A DNA stretch of 64,000 nt from Perkinsus marinus ATCC 50983 (GCF_000006405.1 NW_003201162.1:7331-71330); one strand, 5' to 3'; shown: positions 33,851 to 46,620, numbered from the stretch's first letter. Notes: a model not told the origin generated them from the sequence alone. Made by a program: numbers and translations.

Positions 33851-34229
33851 GTGTTGAAGCTCTTAAACAACACTAAATCAAATTAGAATCCAATCACCTC
33901 CAAGGTCACAAAGCGAACTATGCATAACCTTAAAAATTTTCGCAGCGAATGGCCAGCTGACGAAGTTTGCTTTGGAAACGCTGCATAAGCTTAAAATTGA
34001 GGAAATTCTGCAAGTGCGCAAGATCGAACGATCTTGGACGAACTCGCTTGAGATTCGACTATTTTAGCCGCTACTGCGATCACGGTGTAAGAAGACCTCA
34101 TGCCAAGAGCACACGGTGTCCATGTATTGCTCGTTATGGAAGGGGAAGCTCCAATGGATTGAGACCTGGGGAACACTACTACGTGAATGCCCCCCTTTCT
34201 CGATAGGCCCCTCCTAATTGTTACAACCA
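33851..34229. promoter_or_regulatory. Divergent intergenic region, V-ATPase a copy 3 / OSCA-like gene
   Basis: About 380 bases between two outward-reading genes, so it should hold both promoters. I recognise no TATA-like or other specific motif. Confidence 0.4.
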
Positions 34230-37200
34230 ATGGTCAGAATCTACAAGGCATCATCACTCGCCGCCAATTCGAGCATCCTCAAGCCCTCAGCGACAACCTC
34301 ATCTAATCTCACTGAAGATGTCATCCCTCCGGAAACAATACCGTTTTTCATTTCCAACAGTCTGGACCTCAGTCTAGCCGCACAATGTGAGAAAGCCAGC
34401 ACTAGGAAGTACACGAGAATCTACTACAACATCCAAACTGGACAAGTAAGTAGCACAACTACACCACCTCGGGAATCGAAAGCTTACACTTAGGTGGTCA
34501 TTACGTTCGTATTTTCCCTCATCGGACTTGTTTTTTTCTGGATACTCGTTGAAGTACTGGTCCGCCGAAAGATCACCAATCAGCTGTAAGTGCAGCTCAC
34601 AGGGCTCGTCTTGACCGAGGCTTACCTCAGTTACATGCAACGATTGAAGCACCCTCGCTGTAGGGGTGTAGACGCTTCTAATCTCGATATGCGAGACCTT
34701 CCACCGCAACCTGATAACCCTAACGGTTATTTCAAATCGATTCTTCATGGTGAGCTCACAGCAAGATCTACTGGGAATACTATCCCTACTTTACTGTAGC
34801 CGTTCGGAGTCTCAAGAATGCAGGCGATGACAAGCGAGGAGATGATGAGAGGCTTCTCAGTATCATCGGCCTTGACGCTTTCATGGTGCTTCGCTTCCTC
34901 AAGATGAGTCTTATATTTTGCACCGCAGCCACAGCGTGGGCTAATTCGGACCTACTTTGAATCTTACCACCTTGAACCTTAGATACGTTATGTTGGTCCT
35001 CGTCCCAGTGTACTACTCGCAACCATCATCAGGCGAGACCATCGGCAACGGCATTGCTTATATCAACTCCTCCCACATCAACAAGAACAACGTCACACAT
35101 GCATGGGTTTCCGTGAGTTCCATTAATCGCTGACACGCGTGAAGCCTCGTCGTGGTCAGGTCATCAGCTGTTACATTTTGACCTTTTTCATATGCGGCTT
35201 GATGCGCTATGAATGGGAGCATTATGCACGCATGCGCACGGTTTGGCTCGGGCAGATTCAAGATTCCACGCGCCAGGTAAAACGTTGATGCCCTCAACAA
35301 ATGCATCAGCATTCAGCACAGATACGACACAGTGTGATGATAGAAAGCATACCGCCTCAGTTCCAATCTCGGAAAGCTATCATTGCGTATTTCGAAAAGA
35401 TCCTTGGAAAAGGCAGCGTTCATAGCGCGTAAGGATCCCACCACCTCACAGTCAGCTGAGACTTGTACCACGTATAGGGTTCACTTCAATCAGCGTTGGA
35501 GGAATATACGCTCGTTTTCCTCAGCTGAGCTTAGCAGTTTTCTCACTAATTATAGAAGTTTATATGTGAATTCGAATAGAAGTCCAGAAATTTCCGAAAT
35601 TTCCTCGAAATTTTCATATTGTCACCAACACATCCACTTGACTATGTGCATATCTTCCCGTACTAACTTCGATTCTCCTGTTAGGTATGTTTGTCGAGGG
35701 ACCGCTGCACTACACAGGATGCTATCGCAACGAACTCGGCGGCAATTTCTCGCAGAAATATCGTGTGATTCGGGAAGTGAGTTGAAGTAGCTGCTCGGTC
35801 TGTTACGTAGTGTTTGATGGTAGATGTCGACGATATTGAGAAAATGGAAGAGAAAATTGAAAAAACTCGAAAACGGCTCAGACTAGCCCACGAGACCGGC
35901 ATGCTAACACGACGGGGCAGCGGTTACTCTCCGGCTATGCAAAAGGACTCGCCCCAGCATCGATTCGCCCGGCACGATTCGGCCGCCCTGGAAAGTGAGT
36001 TTCTATACTTCGTTTTTTTTTCAAATTTTTTTTGTTATAGGCGCAATAAAGGCTATTGATCGAGCAGTAGGGCTCATACCGTCGATCATTGATGAAAAAG
36101 ACTGTGAGTCGATTCGTGTTCCTTCATCATGCTCACTACTGGCCGCCCTTAGGTACAGCTTTGGTCACTTTCGTAGACATGCGCTGTAGATCTGCAGTAT
36201 CACAACTGAGTTTATCTCAAGAACCTAATTACTGGTAAATCGACTTGTTTCCGTTGAGATTGTGGAATTGAGAATTTTCCAGGCACGTTCGGGAAGCTCC
36301 TATGCCCAGCGATCTCATCTGGGAGAACATGACGGTTTCACGCCACGTCACACGTAAGTTTATCATCTGAAGTCTCTTGTCCTCGTCATTGCTCATTCTC
36401 TCAGAAACCAGGGGGAAAGTAGTCTTCGCGCTACTGCTGGTGTGGGGGCTCTTCTATACGGTGCCTATCGCTGCCATTCAAGAACTAGCTTCCACGCTTA
36501 CGCTCAGTAGTAAGTTGCGACCGAACAGTTATGCGTATTTGAGTTTTCGAGATGGCTTTCTTCAATTCGAGATTAGTACGACTATAGACTACGAAACGCT
36601 TCTAAAACGTTGTTGTCAATCGATGCATATTGTTATCATGTTGATGTTGCTCAAAGTTGACTTTCGAAGGTGTTGAAAATATTACTTTGCATAACGATTC
36701 GGTTAGGCACTGAAACCAACGACGATCCAGCTTTGTTCAGCCGAGACTGGTGGATTCAACTGGTGCATCTGTAAGTATTCATAATGTATTGCCATGTTGC
36801 TGGTGATCACCCATCAAAACAGATACCTTCCCACGTTCCTACAGTTGGTACTTCTACTCGTCCTACCACAAATCTTCCGATTCGCAGCAGTCTAGTAAGA
36901 GTAGTTGTCGAGCGGCGTTATTGAGATTATATGTCAGTTATGAACGCTACAAGCTGAGAAGTGAAGTCACGATGCATGTCGCTCGACGATTTTTCGTATT
37001 CCAAATGCTCACAGTTTACGTCATCGTACGGTGGTCCCTTTGAGTGTTTTGGCCTAGACCGGGTTTCGCAGGTGCTGGGGGAGCTGTGGTTGAATATAGG
37101 AGATATATGGGAGAAGTACTCAGCGGCTGATACTACGGTGTGTTTGCTGAAGGCGATTGGGAAGGTGAGGAGATATTCATACGCACTACGTGGTGATGAT

Positions 37201-38892
37201 GGAAAAATCGAAGAAATTTTCGCAATTTTCTGTCCGTCGTGTCTACTACGAGGTAGTAGTAGTATAGGTATAGTTGTAGTGGGCTTGTATAACCATTCAC
37301 GGTGCCCGGTTACTACAACTACTTCAGGTCAACGTTTTTTGTTGGTAGTAGTAGTAGTAGATTCCTGAGTGCAGCTGAGCTGCAGCTAACATCGTGTTTT
37401 CTCTCTCAGGACATTCCAAATGTGGCCGTATACTTCATCACCGTTGTTTGTGCCAAGATCGTCACTAACGTTGGGTACGACACGTCCTCCTTATAATCTC
37501 AACTGTGATGATCAGAATGGCCACGTTCCACCCTTATGAACTGTGCTATCTCCTTATTGGGTATTTCCGTATGGAACCTCAACAGCGCAAGTACTGGATA
37601 GAGGACGGCCGGCCGATCGAAAATCTGCATCCGAATAACGAGGAAAAGAAGGAAGTCGCAGCAGCAGCAGCAGCAGCGGGAAGCGGTATGAAATAGTCGT
37701 TCATCATATATGTTGACCTTATGCATAGGCATGGATCTACCACCTATATACGAGAATAAGCTCACCCCTCCAACGCGATGGGATCTGGCACATGTTTTGT
37801 ACAGTGAAGACGTTCCCAATATCCTCTTCGTAAGTCGACTCGGTCAACGTATCGAACTGAAAATCAGTTATTAAAATCGGCTCCTTGAACTCTACGGGGT
37901 TTTATACTTATAGTTTTCTTGAAAGAGTTGACCGACACAGTGTGGCGAAATAGTCTTTTTATTTTTAGTGTTTTTTGAAGTGAATCAACTCCTATTTCCG
38001 TCTCTGTTCGAGGAGCTTCCCTTATTCCGAATATCACCTTTTTGTCAGGTCCTCAACATCTGCATCACATTTGCGGTCATCTCCCCTCTCGTGTTAGGCA
38101 AGTCTGATCATCGATAAGTTACCGTTGCATTCTCTCCATTTCAGTTGCCGGTGCGATCTTCTTCCTCTTCGCGTGGGTGGCCTTCACCTACCAGTTTGCG
38201 CATATGCATACTCACGCCTACGAGACGGGTGGGTTGATCTGGAAGCATCACTTTATGGTAAAAAGAGGAACTTCGCTCCGCCTTTTTTGACTGTCATTTT
38301 TCAGTGTATTTGCGTGTCGTTGGCGCTGAGCCATATAGTCCTCATCGGCGTGTTGATCGCCAAGTTCGACGTTCATGATATGGTAGTCCACGCGCAGTTC
38401 CTGGCAGTATCAGTGCTGCCAGTCTTCATGGTGAGTGTTATGGTCAACTCTTCCGCATTAGAATGATTATCAGTTCTTTTACTACCGTAATTGCGTCTCA
38501 ACGTATACACGATGTACTGAGTACGTATCGTTGAGTGTTGCTGCTGGCCTTGACGGCTCTGACAAGAGCAGGTGGGAAATTGCTTCCTCCGGTAGTTGGC
38601 ACATTGTGTGGTTTCTAGGGCGGCAATAGGCCAGGTCGATCCAGCGATTGCCGCTGGCTTTTCCCCTGAGCTCTACGTCCATCCCCTTATCCAGAATCGT
38701 ACCCCTATATATGATATACGAGGACCGATACCACAACAAGTCATTGAAACCAACAAGCTGGCAGTGAACGTGGTGTCGTCTATAGCGAGCTTATCCTCGT
38801 CGTGTGAGGTTACAGATGAAGTGATTTCTGTTGGGCATTCCCAGGCTGAGGGTACTCACGACAATTTTGATGATGAAATTGAGAGCGTTTAA
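34230..38892 (+). CDS. OSCA/CSC1/TMEM63-like cation channel, 25 exons
   Basis: Exons: 34230-34445, 34494-34585, 34631-34749, 34800-34935, 34983-35112, 35160-35276, 35322-35428, 35685-35776, 35824-35994, 36041-36103, 36153-36234, 36283-36353, 36405-36509, 36707-36770, 36823-36894, 36938-37025, 37072-37164, 37410-37474, 37516-37685, 37729-37829, 38049-38097, 38145-38257, 38305-38430, 38474-38520, 38619-38892. They sum to 2763 bases, 920 residues, with every phase matching. Family landmarks: helix ITFVFSLIGLVFFWIL, IIGLDAFMVLRFLK, the cytosolic RNA-recognition-like domain (SVMIESIPPQF, YFEKILGKGSVHSA, ALVTFVDM, SDLIWENM), then VWGLFYTVPIAAIQ, RFFVFQMLTVYV, VYFITVVCAKI, and a C-terminal ELYVHPLIQ. 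Homologues are osmo- or mechanosensitive calcium-permeable channels or lipid scramblases. The intron after 38097 is GC-AG. Confidence 0.92.
35491..35662 (+). repeat. Short dispersed repeat, copy in an intron of the OSCA-like gene
   Basis: Shares cagcgttggaggaatat, cctcagctgagct and attgtcaccaacacat with 42712-42845 (reverse), and the second half with 56925-57010 (reverse) and 60908-61000. Lies within the 256-base intron 35429-35684, the longest of this gene. Confidence 0.7.
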
Positions 38893-39012
38893 ACGCTGTT
38901 TTCGTTAGCGTTCGTTACTGCTCATGTCAGCTTACATGGTGATTACCCTTTGGTGTCCACTGAGAACTGTGTTGTATTTCTTTCGAGTTGTCAATAGATG
39001 GAGTAGCAGTAC

Positions 39013-40336
39013 ATGCTGGGTCCAGCCAACATCGATGGACCACGATCAGAGGTGCAGGCTCGGTCATCATCACGACGACGTGCTGGGATGAGGGTCGCCT
39101 TCCCGCCTGATGATTCGGTCATCGGAGTGACGAACCTTGTGGAAATAGCTGCATTCAGAAGGCGGCAGTGTGATTGGTGGCCGCTGATACCGTCATCAAG
39201 TAGTTTGTTACGGCGCGTTATGGGAGAAACGCTATTTGTTATCTACCAGGTGAGATGGTACTTTTCTTGTCGCTGAGCTTATTTCATTCTTGCTTGTTGA
39301 AATTCGAATTACAGCTCCTGGTGGCTCTGGCTACTCGAGCGTTCCGTGTCACGACTACTTCCTATGTGGATACATCTGAGTATGCATGATGTTAAGGAAC
39401 ATAACGATACACACTTAGTTGTTCATGTAGTCCTGAAACTCCTTCAAGGTTGCCCTCCCAAAAGACAGCAGTTGGACTTTGATGAACGCCGCCTCCGCTG
39501 ACGATCTGCCTCCCGGGATGGAGCCGAGCTGTTTGGCACTTACTCCTACTCAAACTTCCCAGGGGGCTACCGAGACGGGAAATACGGGCGTCTTCGTCTT
39601 CAACGAGCTATTACAGACTTCATATCATCGCTCGTCGGCAGCAGCGACTGGTCAGTCTTCAGCACCAAAGCTTCTGTTAGAGGCGATCTCAGAGGATGTA
39701 TGGGGTCGTCAGAAACACGAAGGTTACGGCTTTCTAGAGCTACCGCAGGTGAACATCACTGATGGAAGTTGGTTTTACTCTTGTACAGACAGCCGGGCGT
39801 ATCGAAGCTGAAGTCCCATTGTGGAAGCCGCCTTCCTCCCAACCCGAGAAGGATCTCTGGTGTGGGACATTCGATCCCCTCCTTTGTCGAGCCTTGATTG
39901 CATATGATATTCGAGGACAACAACAGGGAGGCATTATCTCAACCCATAGAGAACTACCACTCAAAGGTTCGTATATTCAAGAGTAGTTGTCCCTCATCAT
40001 TCAGCACAGTGAATGATTATCAATCATCTTTCTTTGACGTGTCCATTCAACACATGACTGTGTATGCGTGCAACATTCACAGTCATGTGTATGACACCCT
40101 TCCGATGTGACATCCGCTCTTCATCTCCCTCATATCGAGTTCACGTATGCATCACACTGAGTCATTGTGATATCTACGTTGGCGTTTCGCTGCAGTCGTT
40201 TGTCTTCTCAAAATTGGTATACCAATATTGTTCAGGTGATCGATTCGTGAGGGGTGGAAGCAATGGAGCAGTCGAAGTGAATGTCGACACTATTGTTATC
40301 GACCGCTCTGGGCACGTCGGAGCTCGATACAAGTGA
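39013..40336 (+). CDS. B9-domain protein (MKS1/B9D-type), ciliary transition zone
   Basis: Exons 39013-39249, 39315-39379, 39469-39748, 39789-39966, 40236-40336 join in phase to 861 bases, 286 residues. The B9 (C2-like) domain fills the second half: FVFNELLQTSY, PKLLLEAISEDVWGR, EGYGFLELP, EVPLWKP, the GGIIST segment, and the final strand VEVNVDTIV. Known B9 proteins (MKS1, B9D1, B9D2) build the transition zone of cilia and flagella with tectonic partners. Length and the N-terminal extension fit none of the three exactly. Exon 3 could use another acceptor, but 39469 is the one that keeps phase and avoids stops. The fourth intron (269 bases) contains an inverted repeat around 40052-40092. The gene starts 120 bases after the channel gene. 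Confidence 0.82.
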
Positions 40337-40804
40337 AAACCGCATGCCGTGCCACGCCCTTTCCAATCATCAGCCCTGATAGAATCTGTGTTGACAGCAG
40401 TTCCTTCCTTAAAAACATCTCCAGGGTATACAAATTGCCTATTAATACTGTCTCATTGTTACTCACCTGACTCCTATCGAGTCGTCCCTTATGCCCCCAC
40501 TACACTCAACAGAGATGTTTCTCAAATGGACAATATTGATAGGAGTAGTAGAGTACTCGCTGACTGTATATGGTTCAATCAACAATGAGAATGGTGCGGT
40601 AAGGATAAAAGTATGGTGTGCCGTCATAGCGGCCAAAGCAGTGAGTAAAGCTATTCGAAATTTATCTTCGTCATACCTTAAGCCTTTGTCTTATCCCCTG
40701 ATATGAATATACACAACCTCAATAGGAGAATGACGAAAGACATAACAATCATCAGAAGCATCCTCGTGTACTCCACAAGAACAATACATAAAATACATTA
40801 CAGA
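40337..40804. other. Convergent 3' region, B9 gene / EDR2_C gene
   Basis: The two genes converge here. Small ORFs only; both polyadenylation sites should lie in it. Confidence 0.4.
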
Positions 40805-43802
40805 TTAAGTTGCAGCAGTGCTCTCGCCATCCCCATTGTGTTTACACACGGTTATTGGAGTAGCCTTGGTGACATCAAGATGCCGCAACCGCATCGACCC
40901 AAGCATGTTCTCATTCATTTGGGAGTCATCCACGGCCTAAGTCGAGCGAATAATGACCAAAGCATAAGAGCTAATGCCAAACCTGTATAACAAAGCCAAC
41001 ATGGATCTTCAGTTGTGGTATCGCTGAGTGCATATGGTGCATGACGCTCTTAGCCAGCCAGACAAAATTCCGCACCTACGACTAAAGTTGTCCACGATAA
41101 TCATAGGAAACGAAACCTACATCAATGTCGATCTCAACCCATTCAAACCGGCCTGACGGATCCACACGCATCTGACGCAAAGTGTTCAAGCCTAACCGAA
41201 CACCGATGTGATCATCAGCCTACACTGCCACTCTTGGTGATCAACACAGGTTTGCCATTGTACTTCTCGATCAAGGACGGGCGTATAAGAGACGGCAAAT
41301 GTAAGTCCTTGAGGTTTTCGCAGATACCGATCACTGAACGCATGAACATCCTCCACAGTCTTCCTCAACAGATTCACCTTTGCACAGATGGGAGGAGCCG
41401 TTAGCAGCTGCGCCTTGTGGGACACTAAAATGAGTTTTCAATGGGAAAGTTCACGAAGAGGGGTTCATGCGGTACTTTTGAAAATGAGCTATTCGGAAGA
41501 ACTCAGTCAACAGCTTCAAGTGTGGTGGGGCGTCGGCAGTGAGTTGACCTGTCTCGGGATCCATATACCTGCGAGGGAAGAAAAATGTCCTTACCAAGGT
41601 TCGAACTTGCGACCTCTGAGAGCGACAACTACCTCAGAGCATTCTCAGGGCTAATGGTGAAGTACGCAGCCACTGAAAAGCCGTGGTCGCTGTGGGGATG
41701 CTGGCCAAAGAGCTTCGGTCCTGCCTGATACGGCATCTAAAACGAATCAGGAGGGTATTGAACCCGGATGGATAGGTCAGGAGTGCAACAGCAAAACCAT
41801 TCGACCAAATAACCCATTAAATACCTCAACGTTAACGATAACAACCCGAGGCAAACACGGGTTTTTGATCTTCGACCACTCATCCTTACGCTGTTCCGGC
41901 AATCGTCCTCTGAGCACTCCGTCCTGACGATACCACACAAGTTCGAAAATATTTCAAACCGGGAATAGTACGTGTATGTTATCAATTTTACACTCGTCTG
42001 ATCTGAACATGTCGCATCCAACTCCATCATACCTACGCCACCACGACAGTAACTATGAGCCAATCTAAATGTCATGTGTGAATGTGAAGATTATTCCTAA
42101 TTTTTCAACAAGCTCGTCCGAAATTAAGCCTCAGAAAATGATCAGATGTTAACGACTGTGTTCTTAACAAGTCGGCGAGAAATTCTGGAGTTGCCGGATA
42201 CAGCACTGTGGCTAGTCATGTACACGATACAGTATCATCCCCCCGTGCTCACATAGGGGGACCGCTTGTGGTTTTATGGCCGTTTTTCATATAATCAGGA
42301 CCACTCCGAACTTTGAACTGACTAGCATCTCCGACACTCCACGATGGGTGCTGCTGTGCGTTAGCAGGTGAATCTTCATCCAAGGGCGTCTGAAACACCA
42401 TCCTTACCGAATCGAAGAGCAAGTTGACCATGGCTAGACGATTCTTATCGAAAATCAAGTAATTCAGAATCGCCCAAAATGCCCAACACTCACGTTTCAT
42501 CATAACCTATAAATACATTAATATATATATAATACAACCTCATACAATAAATGTATACTAATAGTTTATTATATTTAGTAATTGATATAGTTATTAGATT
42601 TGTGTCGACTGAGTGACCTAATACACTATCTGATCCCGTACGAACTCTATTCCCGTATCAATATACCTGCAAGTACCCACCCCTACTCTCAAAGTGTGTG
42701 GGGATATATGCACATGGTCAGTTACATGTGTTGGTGACAATGTAAAAGTTCCGAGGATGAAATTCCAGTAGAACTACAATTCGCGAGGAAACTCCGGAGC
42801 TCAGCTGAGGAAAGCGAATGAATATTCCTCCAACGCTGTACTCTCATCCTAGCACGCCCCCCTATGACCATTCTAGGTATAGTCCGGCATCCAAACCCAT
42901 ACGTCGGGTCATCATCACCAACCACCACTGGGAAACCGCCGTGCTTACTCTCCGACTTCTCTCCCAAATCTGATGGATGCTGCTAGCAAAAAGCATTCCC
43001 GTTTCTACCCTACCCTTAGAGCCCGTCCGGCCTGGATGGAAGGGAACCACTGCACTTAGTCCCGATCTCAGTTGAGTCGGTATTACAACGCCAGCCCGGG
43101 CCATGAAATTCCTGTTCGTCGACGACCGATTTTTCTGAGGAAATCCACAGTAATTCCCACTCATATGATTGCCATCAATCGTACAGCGCGTTCGCACTTG
43201 ACAGGTACGACTGATGAAAAATGCCATAACTCAGGATTCAACGAACGAATGACACTGAGAATGTCTATACCTTCAAAAATTGATCTTAAAAAGGATATTA
43301 GAAGTTTACGGTACATTTATATTATCTAGATTTAGGATCTGCTCTTATTTATATTAACGATGAGAATTTCACATATACCACAACATACACATGCGTCAAA
43401 ATTGATAAATCATGATCGACTGTACGCCGTTTAATACCTCTACTCCTTCAGCCGCCCAAGCTTGCTTCCCTCCATGTCGTCGTCCATCATACTGATCATG
43501 ACTGTGAGTAGGAGGGCAGCGGACCGGATGCCCTGATCGAGAGACCATCCACATGAATGTCCAGCCTAGATCTTATTACGTTCTCGACAGAATGATTCTT
43601 CAGCATCAAACCAGGTAGTCCCAGAAGCATCTACATGCACATCGGACGCCCATTCCTCGATACTGTAGTCAACAGCTCGAGAGGCTCCTCCCGCGATAGC
43701 CCGTCTGTCGTGCTCGGTAAAGCCGTGATTGGCGTCTACAGAGTCAGCGGCTGTGGTCTCATCCTCGTTGCAGGTACAACATTTACTTGACCTATTACCC
43801 AT
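40805..43802 (-). CDS. EDR2_C (DUF1336) lipid-binding-type protein with acylation-type N-terminus
   Basis: Firm exons of the C-terminal domain, 5' to 3': ...42253, 42032-41972, 41923-41825, 41736-41633, 41568-41455, 41424-41378, 41333-41226, 41191-41121, 41075-40983, 40936-40805. From the split Met codon to the stop they sum in phase (277 codons). Landmarks: FKVRSGPDYMKNG, GPPMYDGVGCDMF, LPRVVIVNVE, YFTISPENALRYM, KVIGICENLKDL, EKYNGKPVLITKSGS, FEWVEIDIDV, HVGFVIQAVDDSQ, MLGSMRLRHLD. The likely first exon (43802 to about 43577) starts MGNRSSKCCTC, a myristoyl-Gly plus Cys cluster, and ends with a WFDAEE motif typical of these proteins. Exons between 43560 and 42460 are only partly resolved. 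Two introns are just 30 and 34 bases. Relatives bind phosphoinositides; the substrate here is unknown. Confidence 0.8.
42712..42845 (-). repeat. Short dispersed repeat, copy in the EDR2_C gene
   Basis: Reverse-orientation copy of the repeat at 35491-35662, placed between coding segments of the EDR2_C gene and so probably intronic. Confidence 0.7.
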
Positions 43803-44106
43803 CAGGGTATACTGCTGAGAACGACATATAGTTCATACCACTCCTCCCCCACATCGACGACAAGTGAACCACACTGTATATTCGGTGTTTATTCTAGTAT
43901 AGACGATATCCCGCCAAGAAGGTCATCCCAAACCTAACCCCTTAGCTCTACCCCACTCTAGGTCGGATTATCGAAGACTATGTCTCAACTAAACAAGGAA
44001 TATCAGTGCAGTATCCTCTAGTGACAACAGAATGCCCTTCAAATACAGTGTTTGTCAAAGCCCGATCAAGATAATACACCCTAACCCAATGCGTTGAGAG
44101 AATGTG
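43803..44106. other. Intergenic, likely promoter of the EDR2_C gene
   Basis: About 300 bases upstream of the inferred first exon; no ORF and no recognised motif. Confidence 0.35.
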
Positions 44107-44481
44107 TACACCCCTCCACATATTCTAAGCACGTCCGGTTTTTCGACTCGTGGACAGCCACCACAACGAGTATCATCTTGCGGCTCAGGGAGGTATGTAC
44201 TTATGCTTTACCTGATATGACCTCCAAGTTTCAGGGCCTAACCCTTCGTAGTTAGTGAGAAGTCGAAGATTGGTAAAAAGTTTTCTCCACACATTCTTAG
44301 CATACACGTGTTAAAATTGCGCCTCAAAATACCAACTTTTACTAGGGAAGTATATCTATAACCCCGTTACTGATGTAATGCTGTACATCTGGAGAAAGAG
44401 AATCGTTCATAATGGTATCCCTCCATGTTTCACACTGTGCACGAAAAACCGGATATGCTAAGAATATGTGGAGGAGTGTAG
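44107..44481 (-). repeat. Terminal-repeat copy, minus orientation (unit 1, left)
   Basis: Begins tacacccctccacatattct and is the reverse complement of 46285-46620 over about 330 bases. It ends with another copy of the outer end (ccggatatgctaagaatatg, near 44452), so this stretch is itself bounded by inverted ends and may be an internally deleted element. Confidence 0.75.
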
Positions 44482-46284
44482 TGATCACTCTGTAGACAGG
44501 GCTTCGCTCCGTCGCATTACAGTTGAATGTTTCACAATTTTCGCCACCATGCGCTAGCCGGCAGCTCGCGTGCGCCACAGCGCAAGATCCAAAACGACTA
44601 GATTTCTGAAACAATTACTACTGAACTATTGTTTTTACTGTATTTAAAAGATCTATTGAACTACTTGTTCTACATGGTTATACCTAGAGTTCCGGGAGCT
44701 ACTCGTTCTAGTAGAACGAGTAAAGCTAAGAAGTTCTTAGCTTTACTCACTCTCCCTGCAATACCGTCAATACCCGCCGGGCCGCGCAACCACCATTACT
44801 TAGCCAAATTTATAGAATCTTCAGTTTCCTGACCTCTGAGCCTCAATTCCCAGCCAGTGAGAGCACACAAAAAATTTTTGTGTCAAAAATCTCAGGAATC
44901 TCCATTACTTTCTAACATACACGGCTTGCATTAGAGTCATGGGAGACTGCAGGGATTCAGCAGTTAGAATCACTCGGCCGGAGGTATGATAGACAGGCAT
45001 CTGCTGAGGGAACGTCTGCCCGAGTTGACGCGTTTGTTGTGGTAGCAAAACCACACACGTGTCCGATGCAAAGTAACTACAACAGGTCGACAGAGGGGAG
45101 GTTGACGTATTAGAGACGGTCCGTTATCAAGAAGTCTCAAGCGATAGAAGGGAGATGCGATATTCCAAAGGAATGTCACCAAGTTGACGACGCCAACGGT
45201 ATGGCTACTGCGAGGTAGCTGCAAGTGATGGTCAGATGAAGGGGCACCCCAGAGGCCCTTGTAAGGAGTCTTTATAACGGGATAGAGCTCTTATGGGGGC
45301 ATTAGGCCAATATGATTGACCTCCAGTTGGGCCTTACACCGCGGAGTCAGTTGCCATACGTTGTGGTCGTTGTACTGGGAAGGGGCATGTCTTCACTCTA
45401 TAGATGTCCTCGTTCGCTTAGTGACATGGATGAATGGTGTCGATAAGGGAGTCATACATTATAGGTCTACACTTGAGCATATGCGACATGCAACAGACGT
45501 GGCGATGGGGGCCTTGAGCTTGGAGAAAGGAGTAGATACAGCCACGAGAGGGGATGGGTCATCCATTGACGATCCACCCTGTGACGATGAGTTTTTCTAT
45601 CATTCGCTTGGTTGTCCAATCGGTCGCCATAGGGCGGGTTCCGTAGCTCATCAAACCATTTCAAGGGGCTTTTATGTGTTGTCTGCTGTATACTTGCCTT
45701 CACACATCAGGGAGGCATGGGAGTAGACAGGCCGTAGCCATGATTCCACTTATTACGCTTGGAGGCTGACTATAGCTCACAAGGCCCTTAGATTCAATCT
45801 AATAGATTGCAATAACGGCTACTACTGCTTCCGGGAGCTTGAGTACGATGAGGCGCCTAGTATCATCACAAAGAGGTTCGTTAGAGACTAATAAGGTCGA
45901 TGGTCAGGCTTTCATAAAGCGCTGCATTCGCCATGCATGTCACCGGGCAGCAGCTCGAGTAGAGCGTATAAGACAAGGTTGAATATGGCTTGGCACATAC
46001 GGTTAATCCGATGGACATTACTATGATGGGAACCGATTCAACCCTAGTGCGGTATATAGAGGAACGCCACAATGGTGTGATGTACTGTATGTTTGAGATG
46101 GTGAACTTGAGCGGAGCGAGGCAAGTTCATGGTATGTTGAGGGTGTCCTCAATGACCATCCACTACATGAATCCGTTGATGAACTTGATCTATGATGATG
46201 TCGAAACAAGATTTTACACCTTGTTTCGGCGCGTTTTGGTGCTCATCAGCTGCCCTGCTCAGTTTTGGCTGGATGCCCCCAAAT
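44482..46284. other. Interior of the inverted-repeat element, unit 1
   Basis: About 1.8 kb between the two arms. Frames such as 45316-45726 and 45990-46343 are open and have counterparts at 53569-53778 and 54017-54370, but they carry no recognisable domain. Whether they encode anything is unclear. Confidence 0.4.
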
Positions 46285-46620
46285 ATGAGAGCGAAACATG
46301 GAGGGATACCATTATGAACGATCCTCTTTCTGTTGATGTATAACATTAGATCAGTAGCGGGGTTATAGATATACTCCTCCAAAAAAAGTTGGTATCGCGA
46401 GGCGCAATTTTAACACGTGTATGCTAAGAATGTGTGGAGAGAACTTTTTACCAATCTTCGACTTCTCACTAACTACGAAGGGTTAGGCCCTGAAACTTGG
46501 AGATCATATCAGGTAAAGCATAAGTACATATCTCTCTGAGACGCAAGATGATACTCGTTGTGGTGGTTGTGCACGAGTCGAAAAACCGGATATGCTAAGA
46601 ATATGTGGAGGGGTGTATAT
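46285..46620 (+). repeat. Terminal-repeat copy, plus orientation (unit 1, right)
   Basis: Inverted partner of 44107-44450; ends gaatatgtggaggggtgta at about 46617. The internal motif ctaagaatgtgtggag repeats the outer end in weaker form. No clear target duplication. Confidence 0.75.

Noticed and set aside
41583-41660. tRNA-like sequence on the minus strand (gcaagttcgaacc with an A-box-like stretch)
   Set aside because: The acceptor stem does not pair and the anticodon arm is missing. The segment is the 64-base intron 41569-41632 of the EDR2_C gene.
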